Shown in pieces: positions 1-10,740 of a stretch of DNA of 64,000 nucleotides (position 1 is its first letter; every line of letters starts with the position of its first letter). The notes under the pieces were generated by a model, which saw nothing but the letters and a program-made list of their open reading frames with translations, was not told the origin of the DNA and ran no database searches. Source of the DNA: Lucinisca nassula (taxonomy: Eukaryota > Mollusca > Bivalvia > Lucinida > Lucinidae); contig OY757012.1 of NCBI GenBank assembly GCA_963580285.1, forward strand, positions 169,372,652-169,436,651, given 5' to 3'. The position numbers were made by a program, and so were the translations under genes.

Positions 1-10
1 CTGCTCAAAA

Positions 11-1113
11 CCAGTGCTTCAGCTGAAGTGCACGACCCGCCGGATGCTTTTAGCTTTATGAGTGTTACCATATATGGGTATGGCGGCCATTTCGGTCATG
101 TGACCTGAACCTAAAACGGTTCCCCAATAAATGCGCCTTATCGTAAGGAGCAAAAATATATCTTATACTTTAGTGCTGTATTCTGAATCGTTTGCAGGAT
201 AAAATGCATTCTCACTTTTCCAATACAAAAGCATATGTGTCAAAGTTGGAACTAGGCACAAAGAAGGTCAAGGTCAACCCAGGGTCACCTTTTAAGCAAT
301 TTATGATGGGCCTACGTCCCAGATGCTTTTTATCAAGTTTCGTGGAAATCTGCCCAGTGGTTCTGGAGAAGACTATTTTTGAAGGGTTTTTACCATATAT
401 GGCTTGGCGGCCATTTTTGTCATGTGACCTGGACCCCATGAGCAAATTTTGGTTTCCCCCATCCCATAGAGGCTCCATATGAAATTTGACTTCAATCGGC
501 CCAACGGTTTCCGAGGAGAAGCAGTTCGAAAATTTTCACATTTTTCGCCTCGGCGAGGTTATACTAAATGGAATGTAATATTTCGCAAGTTCATTGGCTA
601 GATCTCATTGATATATATCAGTATGCCAAAATTGTTTAAATATTCCAACAAAAGCATATGTGTCAAAGTTGGAACTAGGCACAAAGAAGGTCAAGGTCAA
701 CCCAGGGTCACCATTTTAGCAATTTATGATGGGCCTACGTCCCAGATGCTATTTATCAAGTTTCGTGGAAATCTTCCCAGTGGTTCTGGAGAACACTATT
801 TTTGAAGGGTTTTTACCATATATGGCTTGGCGGCCATTTTGGTCAAGTGACCTGGACCCCATGAGCAAATTTTGGTTCCCCCCATCCTATAGAGGCTCCA
901 TATGAAATTTGACTTCAATCGGCCCAACGGTTTCCGGGGAGAAGCAGTTCGAAAATTTTCACATTTTTCGCCTCGGCGAGGCTATACTAAATGGAATGTA
1001 ATATTTCGCAAGTTCAATGACAGACTGACAGAATGACAGAATGACACAGTGATTTTAGGGCACTCTTAGAAATCAACCGACTTAAGTCGGTCGCTTTTTC
1101 TGCGGGTCGTGCA
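11..1113 (+). mobile_element. Helitron-like (pearl/HINE-type) element, family A
   Basis: The ends carry a 12-bp inverted repeat, TGCACGACCCGC at 29-40 and GCGGGTCGTGCA at 1102-1113. A small palindrome (cttcagctgaag) lies just outside the left repeat, and a hairpin (accgacttaagtcggt, 1076-1091) lies just inside the right one. Between them are two copies of a ~420 bp unit (about 190-605 and 606-1018). The element interrupts a fold-back MITE between ctgctcaaaa (1-10) and tatagattgtg (from 1115), with no target duplication. A second copy lies inverted at 61612-62362. Open frames inside are by-products of the repeats. Assignment to the Helitron/HINE group is inferred from architecture; canonical TC...CTRR ends are not seen. 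Confidence 0.65.
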
Positions 1114-1268
1114 ATATAGATTGTGAGTACTCGTTAGAACCGCATGATCTAGGCGGTCCTAACAAGTACCAACAATCTATATTTTAGAGCAGAAATAAGA
1201 AACATAAGATTTACCACATAAAAGTGGGGTTCAAGGGAGTCAAATTATAAAGCTGTGTTTTAGTGATG
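1114..1268 (+). mobile_element. Fold-back MITE, right part (interrupted)
   Basis: This is the core palindrome (gtgagtactcgttagaacc and its imperfect complement around 1125-1180) followed by the usual aaagtggggttcaaggg block and the end ...tgttttagtgatg. The left half lies before position 11, mostly outside the window, because the family A element is inserted in it. Confidence 0.7.
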
Positions 1269-1487
1269 AAGCCATAAACTGTGACTGTGAGGTATATGAG
1301 GAGGTACTATCAAAAACCAGCAACTTATCTTTTGAGTAAAAATAAGTGGCATATGGGGTATATAACAAATTTGCCTGCTAAAGATGTTATCTATACTCAT
1401 ATGATCATATCTCATGTGGGTGTATTTTCCTTATTTCAATAACTAGTATTTTATAAAAGGAATAAATAAGATCAAATATTACAGCCC

Positions 1488-1789
1488 GGCCCCCGCCCTT
1501 CGGGGCTTCAAGAAATATATGGGCTGCATGATGCTTCCAAGCAGAGCTGAATCCGACCTGCACAAAAGTACTGGTAAACTACTTAGAGGATCTAAGCCTA
1601 CACAAGCAAAGATGTGCGAGTCGGACCGTCCGTGCGTATAAACCCTATTGGTTTCATTGGGAGACAGGGCTTGAGATGTCATTTCATCTCAATGTCGGGT
1701 AAAAGTTCCACAAAATTTGAAGCAACGTCTCCAGAATGACCTATACAGCGTTGAAGGGAACGTTTAACATCAAATGAAACAAACAAATA
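1488..1789 (+). mobile_element. SINE-like repeat, family S (copy 1)
   Basis: It starts ggcccccgcccttcggggct, contains the gaggatctaagcct block and the block cattgggagacagggcttga, and ends with gacctatacagcgttgaagg followed by a (CAAA)-type tail. No tRNA-type promoter is obvious, although ggtgcgagtcgga in better copies resembles a B box. It may be a SINE or a short LINE-derived unit. Confidence 0.7.
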
Positions 1790-1932
1790 TTACAGCCATT
1801 CACGGTGAGACGATTCTAACGAGACATGCATCAATATGTTATTAAAAAAAATGATATGCAAAAAACATCAATTAAGTTTACCCAATACTTCCTACATCTG
1901 CAAGCCAAGGGCCCCAAGTCCACTTCGTCCCC

Positions 1933-2216
1933 CATTTCGAAAACACGCCTATACAAATACATTGTAAACTTTACCGCCGAAAAATCGAAGATTTTAAGAT
2001 GAAAAATTGTGATATTTTTTCCTATTTCTGCTCAAAATATAGAATGCGGGTACTCGTTAGAACCGCCTCGATTAGGCGGTTCTGACAAGTACCAACACTC
2101 TATATTTTAGAGCAGAAATAAGAAAAATAAAGTTTACCCCTGTAAAACCAAGTTTTACTACATATATACAAGTGGGGTTCAAGAGGGTCAAAATTATATA
2201 GGTGTTTTTCGTGATG
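1933..2216. mobile_element. Fold-back MITE (copy 2)
   Basis: The left end is catttcgaaaacacgcctat and the right end is ...aggtgtttttcgtgatg. The centre is the family palindrome at about 2046-2100. It lies just downstream of the glycosyltransferase-like gene, in its 3' flank. Confidence 0.8.
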
Positions 2217-2286
2217 CCTACGGAAGGGAACGAAGTGATCTTAGAAACCTTGTCTTGTGAAGATGCTATTCACCTCAACACAATCA

Positions 2287-2292
2287 GTTTAA
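2287..2292 (-). promoter_or_regulatory. Possible poly(A) signal ATTAAA
   Basis: The plus strand reads tttaat here, i.e. ATTAAA on the minus strand, about 30 bp beyond the stop codon of the glycosyltransferase-like gene. The spacing is rather short but plausible for a compact 3' UTR. Confidence 0.4.
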
Positions 2293-2321
2293 TTTACCTT
2301 TTTTCATAAAAGTTTGCACTG

Positions 2322-3491
2322 TCATTTACATTCGCAGCCTTTATCTAGTTTTAAACGCTCGTCAGCTGTTATAATGCCACAAAATGACTCATATGTCCTG
2401 TAATTGCAACAAGGTGTTAGACCCGCTATAAAATTTGTTTTTATATTAAGATTTTTAAAGATATCAAAATTGACATTTGGATTTCGGCTCCTATACCCTT
2501 CGTGATTGCCTCCATGTTTGGTGGTTTGATGAACTGCCAACAGCGTATCGGTTGCGTCAATAACAATAGACTTGAGACTGCACCTTGCATGACCCACTAG
2601 CCAATTGTCAAATGCAGGTCTGCCTACTACAACTGGAGCCGTTTCGTTCCATGGAAATTGCCGACTTGTTATGAAATAATCTTCAGCGTCAGTTTTGTGA
2701 AGTTTGCCGTTTGTTTGAGCAAAGTTTCTTAAAGCTAAAAAGTTAGTAACGTTTATGTCTGTCGTGATGTTTTCTACGTTAGTTCTTCTACCCGTAATTA
2801 ATACCCTCTGACTAGAATCAAACGTTTCGTTAATTTCCTTGAGTGTGCTTATAAAATCTTCCACATATAAAATATCACCATTTGAATACCCGTACCAAGG
2901 CGTTTTAAAAGTTCTCATAGCAATTTGAAACATATCCTTTAAAACCGGCGGTATTTCCGCTGATTCATTTACACTCGTAACAAAGTCCCAGCCTGCAGTC
3001 AAAGCAGCCCGCCTCATTTCTGAATCATTTGTAAAGAGTATCAAATTAACACTTGGCTTTAATGCAGCCCAGTTTGCTATAGTATTATTATGAACTAAGT
3101 GTTTTTCAGTATTATTATGCACATGTCCAGAAAAAGTTGTGAAAAGAGTAAGAAGTGTTTTTGAATCTGGCTTTAATCTTTCCCTTTTCTGTTGCCTGGT
3201 CTTTCTGCATTCTCTGTTCAGAGACTGAATCGCTTTTGCAAACTCGTTACTAACTTCTTTGCCAGCTTGTGGGCATTCAAGCGGGATGACTTCAGCCAAT
3301 GATCTATTACCAACTCCGAACAAGTATTTCACAGCGGAATTGACCACTGAATCCGCCGTACACAATACCGGAATCTCTCTATTCCGATAAAGGTAGAAGA
3401 AAGCCATGTTGACCATTGTTAGAAAAGTTACGAATGAAACAAGCTTCAGTACAGATTCCTTCTTTGTCTGTTTTGTTGATTTTCCGGACAT
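2322..3491 (-). CDS. Putative type II membrane glycosyltransferase-like protein (389 aa)
   Basis: One uninterrupted frame of 389 codons with a good start context (gaaaATGT). The N-terminus has a short basic cytosolic stretch (KSTKQTKKES), then a hydrophobic signal anchor at about residues 14-36, then a long lumenal region with many N-x-S/T sites, as in Golgi enzymes. The lumenal part has LLTLFTTF, a run of HNNT motifs with NWAAL, VNLILFTND, and YGYSNGDILY, in which the acidic NGD could serve as a DxD-like nucleotide-sugar/metal site. The C-terminal half carries DNWLVGHAR and a Cys cluster. This pattern resembles uncharacterised invertebrate nucleotide-diphospho-sugar transferase-like proteins; the exact family is not recognised and the donor and acceptor are unknown. 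An AG 8-9 bp upstream of the ATG (ccccag) could be a 3' splice site, which would leave the coding region in one exon. It is the only long intact host-like frame in the window. Confidence 0.75.
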   Translation of the reverse strand: MSGKSTKQTKKESVLKLVSFVTFLTMVNMAFFYLYRNREIPVLCTADSVVNSAVKYLFGVGNRSLAEVIPLECPQAGKEVSNEFAKAIQSLNRECRKTRQQKRERLKPDSKTLLTLFTTFSGHVHNNTEKHLVHNNTIANWAALKPSVNLILFTNDSEMRRAALTAGWDFVTSVNESAEIPPVLKDMFQIAMRTFKTPWYGYSNGDILYVEDFISTLKEINETFDSSQRVLITGRRTNVENITTDINVTNFLALRNFAQTNGKLHKTDAEDYFITSRQFPWNETAPVVVGRPAFDNWLVGHARCSLKSIVIDATDTLLAVHQTTKHGGNHEGYRSRNPNVNFDIFKNLNIKTNFIAGLTPCCNYRTYESFCGIITADERLKLDKGCECK

Positions 3492-3494
3492 TTT

Positions 3495-4397
3495 CTTATC
3501 CTGGGGCTCAGTGGAGTGCTGTGAAGTATCTATGGAAAACCATTCACGTTCTCGTTGTGTTTGTTTGTCCGGAATGTCTGTGGTTTTGTCTAAAAATGTA
3601 AACTGGCTTCAATCCAAAATAATATCATTATGGTCCAAACATAAGAACATACTTCCTTCCAAACAAAGTTGTTTCGCAAGTCGTGTATTATCTGCAAAGA
3701 GAAAAAAAATGTTAAATTTGGGGTGGATCAGTTTGGTATGGAATGTACGAACATTGAAATTTGAGAAAATACACTTTTAAAATGTCTTTGCACCGAGGCA
3801 GTAGTCTACGGATAATGTTGGCTTCAATAATGCACAAAAATAACTTTTTACAATAATTATGATGCACAAATAGAACTTTTTTCAAATTATAATTTGTACC
3901 ATTTTACTCGATGCTGCTATAAACATACATGAAACAATAAGACTTAAGAAAACACTCGGATCAGTCTGTTCATATCTTTTTTACAGGGGCTACACAAGGC
4001 TCATACGAACAGCAAATACTGGTCAGACAGAACGAATGTGCTCCTTGGTGACCGCAAAATAGGTTTTTTTATGTGTCGTCAAACCTTGGCTCACAAAATG
4101 TAGACGCTGGATACTCGTAACCGTCACACAGAGGCGGTTTAACCCATTCCTGCCTCCGATTCTGAAGCAGACTCTTCAGTCTGAATGTGGCCACACCCAT
4201 TCTTGTAGATACATGTGTATATGGGTTTTATTCAATATATTAACAGGATTACCAATTTACCAAACGGGTAGATCGTGATGCGATGGATCACTACAAAGTT
4301 CTGGATAAGGATGAGTAATGAAGATTAGTTTGGGATATGTTTACTTTTCTCCGGGAAAATATAAAAGGAGAATTACCCCTTAATTAGCATCATTATT
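3495..4397. other. Upstream region, no gene recognised
   Basis: This is presumably the 5' UTR and promoter side of the gene at 2322-3491. Short frames here overlap the start of that gene and look spurious. A decayed trace of the fold-back MITE (ggatactcgtaaccg, cagaggcggttt) is at about 4105-4145. No clear TATA box could be assigned. Confidence 0.4.
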
Positions 4398-4760
4398 CCC
4401 GACGAAGAGCAGCAAAGAACCAATCTTCTGGCATTCACCACCCGACTTCGACATTACAGAAATAGTCTACTGGCATTTATCCCCTCGACGTCGAGCACTA
4501 AAGTGTCAATTTTTGGCATTTACTCCGCCCCCACCCCCTCTCGATGTCAAGCACCAAAGTTTTGATCAATCTTCTGGTATTTACTCACCCCCACCCTCAC
4601 TCACGATGTCGAGCTTCTTAGAATCCATGCGGGCTTTATCCAGGTATTTTGGGAAAAGGCCCCTGGGCGAAATTGGGAAAAAAATACCGACAAAATACCA
4701 AAATTGCATGGGGACACAATTTCATCGAAGAAATGCCAGCATGACGAGAGTCATACGAAT
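4398..4760 (+). repeat. Degenerate C-rich tandem repeat, ~65 bp units (block 1)
   Basis: Repeated statements of tcttctggcatttac, a C/A-rich tract (cccccaccccctc) and a cgacgtcgagcac block. The same unit forms 6690-7240 on the other side of a pearl-like array, and both blocks adjoin a tgggaaaaatt-rich segment. One array was probably split by the insertion between them, or the segment was duplicated. Confidence 0.6.
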
Positions 4761-4829
4761 AGTGAAATAGCTTCACTGTACTAGAGATTGAATTTTTTAT
4801 CTTGACTATCCAGTGTTAACCTCTGGTGT

Positions 4830-6470
4830 TAAGTATTGTTTTGCCTGTTTCCTTTTATTTTGGCTTTTATTGTCGCACATGCATTAGCAGGAAGACATAG
4901 GCGTGCAAGTTTCCGTCCGTCTGTTCGTTCGTCCGTCCGTCCGTCCGTCTTTCCGTCAACATTTTACACTGGGTGTCTTGTAATCTCAACTCCTCATACA
5001 GTTTCATACCGATTATTTTGAAACTTTGCGTGTGTTTTTACCATGGTATGAGGATGCGCATGTGGTTTGGACTTTATCAACCGATCAATTTTTTTTGCTT
5101 TTCCCACATTGTGAACTTAGTCATTTTAACCTACAATTGATATATGATAGGTACCTCTTGTCATCGCAACTCCTCTTACAGTTTTATACCAATCATTTTG
5201 AAACTTTGCATGTGCTTTCGCCATAGTTTGAGGATGTGAATGTGGTTTCGACATAATTCTCAGAATATTTTTTTCACTTTTTGCACATTATGAACTTAGC
5301 CATTTTTAGGCTTTAGTTGATATACAATAGGTACCTTTTGTCATCGCAACTCCTCTTACAGTTTTATATTGATCATTTTGAAACTTTGTGTGTTTTTGCT
5401 ATGGTATGAGGATGTGCACGTGGTTTGAACTTTATCTTCGGATCAATTTTTATCACTTTTTCCACATTGTGAACTTAGTCATTTTTAACCTTCAATTGAT
5501 ATATGATAGGTACCTCTTGTCATCGCAACTCCTCTTACAGTTTTATACCAATCATTTTGAAATTTTGCATGTGCTTTTGCCCTGGTATGAGGATGTGCAT
5601 GTGTTTTCGACATAATTCTCAGAGTATACTTCGGATCAATTTTTATCACTTTTTCCACATTGTGAACTTAGTCATTTTTAACCTTCAATTGATATATGAT
5701 AGGTACCTCTTGTCATCGCAACTCCTCTTACAGTTTTATACCAATCGTTTTGAAACTTTGCATGTGCTTTTGCATAGCTATGAGGATGTGCATGTGATTT
5801 CGACATAATTCTCAGAATATATATATTTTTTTTTTTGCTTTTTGCGCATTGTGAACTTGGTCATTTTTAAGCTTCAATTGATATAAGACAGGTACCTTTT
5901 GTCATCGCAACTCCTCTTACAGTTTTATACCAATCATTTTGAAACTTTGCATGTGCTTTCACCATGGTATGAAGATGTGCATGTGGTTTGGACATAATTC
6001 TCGGAATATTTTATTCCACTTTTTGCACATAGTGAATTTAGTCATTTTTAACCTTCAATTGATATACAGGAGGTACCTCTTTGTCACCGCAACTCCTCTT
6101 ACAGTTTTATACTAATCATTTTGAAACTTTGCATGTGTTTTTGCCATGGTATGGGGCCCTGCATGTGGTTTGGACTTAATCTTCGGATCAATTTTGTCAC
6201 TTTTTCCACATTGTGAACTTAGCCATTGTTAACCTTCAGTTGACATATGATAGGTACCTCGACATCGCAGCTCCTCTTACAGTTTTATACTAATCATTTT
6301 GAAACTTAGCGTGTGTTTTCTCCATGATATGAGGATGTTCATATGCTTGGATATATATAATTCTTGGATCATTTTAGTTCATTTTATCACATTGTGAACT
6401 TAGTCAGTTTTTTACCTCACATATATAGGCTATGGATTCTTCTCAAAGCCCTATATTCATCTCTTCTGCC
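4830..6470 (-). repeat. Pearl-like tandem array, family B (~183 bp units)
   Basis: About eight units, each with catcgcaactcctcttacag and attttgaaactttgc; starts of the conserved block fall near 4987, 5165, 5345, 5524, 5714, 5901, 6086 and 6260. A (GTCC)n microsatellite (about 4915-4955) lies at the left, so by comparison with other arrays the element reads on the minus strand. Frames in it repeat the same peptides and are not genes. Confidence 0.65.
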
Positions 6471-6689
6471 TTAAATAAACTTTCATTTTATTTATTTATT
6501 TTTTTTTTTTTGGTTGGGCAGGTGGGGAGCAGGTGCGACACCAACTTCACCAACTTCACCGAAGTTGAATTTCATGTTTCTTAATTTTGGGAGAAAAATA
6601 TGGTGAAATTGGGAAAAATTGAGACTATTTGGCACTGGGAATGGGGCCGAATTTTGGCCCTGCTGAACAGGCAGAAAATGCCCTGCAGT

Positions 6690-7240
6690 GACGGTCAATC
6701 AATCCACTGGCATTTATCCGCCCCCCCCCCCCCTCCCCGCTCCCCACGTCACAGAATCAATCTTCTGACATTTATCCCACTCCCACCCCCCACCCCCCCC
6801 CACCGCCCCACCCCATGATGTCGAGCATCACACAATCAATCTTCTGGTATTTGCCCTTACCCCCGATATTGAACATCACAATCTCAATTTTCCGGCATTT
6901 ACCAGCCGACGTCGGACGTCACAGAATCGATCTTCAGGCATTTGACTCCCCAATCCCAAACCCCGCACGTCGAGCAACACAGAATCAATTCTTTGGCATT
7001 TACACCCCAACCCCACCCCGATGTCGAGGATCAATGTTCTGACATTAACCCTCGACGTCGGGCACCAAACTATCAATCTTCTTGCATTCACTCCAAACAT
7101 CATCAATCACCCACCCCATCCGCCCCGCCCCGCCCTGCCCACCAACCCCGAAAACATGAACCAAAGAATATTTTTTTCTTGCGTCGAGCACGAAAGAAAC
7201 AATCTTTCGACGTCGAGCACCAAAGGTGCAATCTTTCTTT
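6690..7240 (+). repeat. Degenerate C-rich tandem repeat, ~65 bp units (block 2)
   Basis: Units of caatcttctggcattta, a poly-C/CA tract and gacgtcgagcaccac. It is the same repeat as 4398-4760. Open frames on both strands are proline/histidine-rich artefacts of the repeat. Confidence 0.6.
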
Positions 7241-7254
7241 CTACTTTAATACTG

Positions 7255-7540
7255 CGCTTGGTCATATTTGACCATTACAAACACCAGGTATGCATGATGA
7301 AAGCCTACATAGTGATCATGTAATTACAGTAGGGGTCGTCCTGAATCTGCACATGATGATGACAGGGGATGGCGCTCCCTGCACAGGGGGCCTACAGTTT
7401 ATATCCTGATCCGAAAGATGGCGTACTTTTTTATATGCATCCCTGTAAATGATGCCAATGGAGCGTGATCGGACACCGAAATTATCACCGCTGCCGGGGA
7501 TCGAACCGTCAGAGGCAATTGCACTAACCACGAGAGCTCT
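7255..7540 (-). mobile_element. tRNA-derived SINE, family F5 (copy 1)
   Basis: On the minus strand it starts with a decayed tRNA-like head (agctctcgtggttagtgcaa, then gttcgatccccggcagcggt), followed by a body with ggagcgccatcccctgtca and a 3' end ggtcaaatatgacc. The head is too decayed for a working tRNA. The full-length relative is at 10105-10442. Confidence 0.7.
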
Positions 7541-7545
7541 TCTAG

Positions 7546-7824
7546 TATTACGTTATGACAACACACCCGTGTGAAATAGTTCCTTTTTTATATCACCAAA
7601 ACGGTTATTTTTCCGACGAAAATTTGTGATATTTTCCTAATTTAATACTCCATAGGTTGTGGATGCTCGTTAGAACCGCCTCAATGAGGCGGTTCTAACG
7701 AGTACCCACAACATATGTCTTGGTGCAGTAATAAGAACATCAATGAATACCACTGTAAACCCCAATTTTCTGTATATGAAGTGGGTTTAGAGGGGTGTTC
7801 AATACCCGGACTTGTTAAGGTGCT
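7546..7824. mobile_element. Fold-back MITE (copy 3), mixed ends
   Basis: The left end is of the 'acacacccgtgtga' type (attacgttatgacaacacac), the right end of the 'cggacttgtt' type. The central palindrome is perfect at about 7660-7712. A further decayed half copy (acaagtacccacaatata) follows at 7829-7870. Confidence 0.7.
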
Positions 7825-7995
7825 GATAACAAGTACCCACAATATACGTACGCTTCTAACAAAGAAATAAGGTAAATGATCTATAACTCCTATCACCCGC
7901 CTTCTTTTCTTTGACTCGGCACCTGAATGCAAAACAAAGTGAGATTCCAGATTCGGGCAGGAAGAATCCGAGTCATATATTTACTTTCTCGTGTT

Positions 7996-8289
7996 GGCCC
8001 CAGCCCATCGGGGCTTGAAGAAATAGATGGGCTGCATGATGCTTCCACGCAGAGCTATGGCCCCCGCCCATCGGGGCTTGAAGTAGATGGGCTGCATGAT
8101 GCTTCCACGCAGAACTGAAACCGACCGCACACGAGTACTGGTAAACTTCTTAGAGGATCGGCAAGGCTTGAGATGTCATTTCATCTCAGTGTCAGGTAAA
8201 AGTCCCACAAAATTGAAAGCAACGTCTCCAAAATGACCTTTACAGTTTTGAAGAGGATGTTAAACCTAAAATCAAACAAACAAGCAAAA
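7996..8289 (+). mobile_element. SINE-like repeat, family S (copy 2), head duplicated
   Basis: The first ~55 bp (gcccatcggggcttgaag ... atgcttccacgcagagct) occur twice in tandem, at 7996-8053 and 8057-8115. The region cttatcattataaac of other copies is deleted. It ends in a (CAAA) tail. Confidence 0.7.
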
Positions 8290-8513
8290 CTTTCTCGTGA
8301 AACACTCTATTTTACTGCAGTTGAAGCTATAAGTCGCTCTATTTAACATTTCATCTAAATGTTGGGTAAAAAATCACTGCCCTCGAGGCCTTTCAGATAA
8401 GATGCGCTAAACAACTCCGGGGATTACCAACTAAACCTTCAAATTCTGCCACTATGGCTTTGCTCGGCCTCTTACCCATTGAAGCATGTATCAATAAGTG
8501 TGTCCTGACGTAA
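8290..8513. repeat. Spacer with a segment duplicated at 10447-10510
   Basis: From aactttctcgtgaaacactc to gtcgctctattta (about 8292-8346) the sequence recurs nearly exactly at 10450-10510. The rest contains no recognised gene. Confidence 0.55.
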
Positions 8514-8821
8514 GCCCCCGCCCATAGGGGCTTGAAGAAATATATGGGCAGCATGATGCTTCCACGCAGAGCTGAATCCGGCCCGCACACTAGTACTGGT
8601 AAACCGCTTAGAGGATCTAAGCCTGTCCAGGAACCGCGGTGCGAGGCGGACCGTCCATGCTAATAAACCCTTTTTGGTTTCATTGGGCGACAGGGCTTGA
8701 GATGTCATTTCATCTCAATGTCGGGTAAAAGTCCCACAAAATTGGAAGCAACGTCTCCAAAATGACCTTTACAGTGTTGACGGGGACGTTAAACCTCAAA
8801 TCAAACAAACAAACAAACAAA
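8514..8821 (+). mobile_element. SINE-like repeat, family S (copy 3)
   Basis: A near-complete copy: cccccgcccataggggctt head, ggcggaccgtccatgct block, cagtgttgacggggacgtta tail, then six CAAA units. The tail directly abuts the LINE relic. Confidence 0.8.
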
Positions 8822-9797
8822 CGTTGTTCTGTAATGTTGTCCGTGACCCTCAGTGTATAGAATATGACATTGCAATGCGGCAGCTAGCTGTAAAATCTCC
8901 AAATGATACATGTTTTTCTCTCTAAGGTGAGGAATATCCTGGACCTGTATTCCCTTCCCACAGCGTATTCTGTGGTTGAAAACCCCCCTACTAAAGAGCA
9001 ATGGAAAAAATGTGTAAAATCAGGTATTCATCAATATACCGAAACCTTATGGAGAGAAGACATTGAAAGCAAATCATCCTTAAAGTACCTTAACCCAAAA
9101 TCTGTTAAGGTCGGTAGAGTTCATCAAATTTATGCCCACGAAAACAATAGTACTTTTGATATCAGGAGGGCTGAGATGAAGGCTAGACTGCTGACAGGTA
9201 CATATACACTACAGGCCACTAGGGCGAGGTTTATTCAGTTTTGTGTAAACCCAAAGTGCCCCTTATGTAAACAAGAACCTGAAAATAGGGTACATTTTCT
9301 CGTCATCTGTCAAACGTTGAAGGACATAAAATCTCCCTATATTAGGAAAATAAGAGATTTATTTGGTTGCTCCAGAAATATTGACCACGTCTTGAGGAAT
9401 ACAGAGTTGTGTACACAGCTTCTTCTAGATTCAAGTCATCCGAGTGTTGCTCTATATTTGGACATAACCGAAAGGCAAACAGAGATTCAAGAATTACGCA
9501 GCCGAGAGCTTATTTATGAGCTGCATTTAAGTCGCGCTAGACTATTGAATACTGAATAGTGAGATATACCGGAGAGCATAGTGTTAAGACCACAATTGAA
9601 CTCAGATATCATAACTTAACTGTGCAATATCATAATTTAACTGTGCATTTTGCTTACTCCACGACACGAGTGGAGGTGCCACGTAAAATAACCGTGGGAA
9701 CACTACGAGAAAAGAAGAATACCAACAAAATTGGAAGCAACGTCTCCAAAATGACCTTTACAGTGTTGACGGGGACGTTAAAACCTCAAACAAACAA
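8822..9797 (+). pseudogene. 5'-truncated LINE: C-terminal part of ORF2 and 3' UTR
   Basis: Codons from 8822 read ...CIEYDIAMRQLAVK..., then a frame break near 8925-8935, then an open stretch to the stop at 9559. It contains a knuckle-like CPLCKQEPENRVHFLVIC (C-x2-C-x8-H-x4-C), typical of the C-terminus of several non-LTR retrotransposon polymerases. The catalytic reverse transcriptase and endonuclease domains are absent (5' truncation, the usual fate of LINE copies). The ~240 bp 3' UTR ends with about 58 bp identical or nearly so to the 3' end of family S (acaaaattggaagcaacg ... gacggggacgtta) and a CAAA tail. Clade not determined; it is not a host gene. Confidence 0.75.
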
Positions 9798-10098
9798 CCC
9801 ACGCAGAGCTGAAACCGACCGCACACGAGCACTGTTCAACAGCTTAGAGGATCTAAGCCTGGTGTATGAATGTCATTTGACGTGTCACCAGTAACAATTC
9901 TGATTCTGCCTGCCCAGGCAAAGCGGTACGAGTCAGGCCCGTCCATGCTTTCAAGCCCTATTGATTTCATTGGGAGACAGGGCTTGAGATGTCATTTCAT
10001 CTCAGTGTCGGGTAAAAGTCCCATAAAATTGGAAGCAACATCTCCAAAATGACCTTTACAGTTTTGACGGGGGTGTTCAACCTAAAATCAATCAAACG
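9798..10098 (+). mobile_element. SINE-like repeat, family S (copy 4), 5'-truncated with insertion
   Basis: It starts at ccacgcagagctgaaaccg, so the first ~55 bp are missing. At 9862-9908 it carries a ~47 bp insertion (tgtcatttgacgtgtcacc) that is also found at 38787-38832. It ends with gacgggggtgttcaacc and a short tail. Confidence 0.65.
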
Positions 10099-10104
10099 GG
10101 GAGC

Positions 10105-10442
10105 GTGATAGCTCAGTGGTTAGTGCACTTGCCTTTGATGCTAGAGGTCCCGGGTTCGATCCCCGGCAGCGGCGATAAAATTTTGGTGTCCGAACACGCT
10201 CCATTGGCATCATTTGCAGGGATGAATGTCATAAAGTGCACCGTCCTTCGGAACGGGACGTTAACTGGAGGCCCCCTGTGCAGGGAGAACCATCCCCTGT
10301 GCAGGTTAAAGATCCCTACCGTAATTACATGATTACTGTGTAGGCTTTCATCCTGCAAAACCTGGAGTGTATGTAATATACACCTGCGGTAATGGTCAAA
10401 TGTGACCGACGCAGTATCAGAAGATAGATAGATAGATAGATA
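10105..10442 (+). mobile_element. tRNA-derived SINE, family F5 (copy 2) with GATA tail
   Basis: The head has a clear A box (tagctcagtggttagtg) and B box (gggttcgatccccgg) at 10110-10170. The body contains ggggaccatcccctgtgca-like sequence and ends ggtcaaatgtgacc ... followed by (GATA)n at 10424-10442. It could be mistaken for a tRNA gene, but the same body follows the head in the copy at 7255-7540. Confidence 0.8.
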
Positions 10443-10740
10443 AACAAACAAAACTTTCTCGTGAATCACTCTATTTTACTGCAGTTGAAGCTATAAATCG
10501 CTCTATTTGACTGCAGTTGAAGCTATAGATGCAAAACAGTCGTGTCACAAGAATGTGACAAAATGTTATGTTTGTGCGAATGGCCATGTGCACATGGATT
10601 GATAAAACTGCTTGGTTCTCGGCTAACCAAGCAGGTCAATCAACCCACTGTGCCTAGACTGAGCATGACCTGCAAAAATGAAGCTCAAACGGCTACCCTT
10701 AACATTGGCGTTCCGAGGCCCAGTGACTGGGTACAGCAGT

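Noticed and set aside
192..482. Two overlapping ~90-codon genes on opposite strands
   Set aside because: They lie in the repeat unit of the family A element, and the second unit and the second copy do not preserve the frame.
5388..5808. Tandem-repeat proteins in the family B array
   Set aside because: Different units give the same peptide in different frames and no frame spans the array.
10105..10180. A tRNA gene
   Set aside because: A and B boxes are good, but the same SINE body follows in another copy and the acceptor stem does not close properly.
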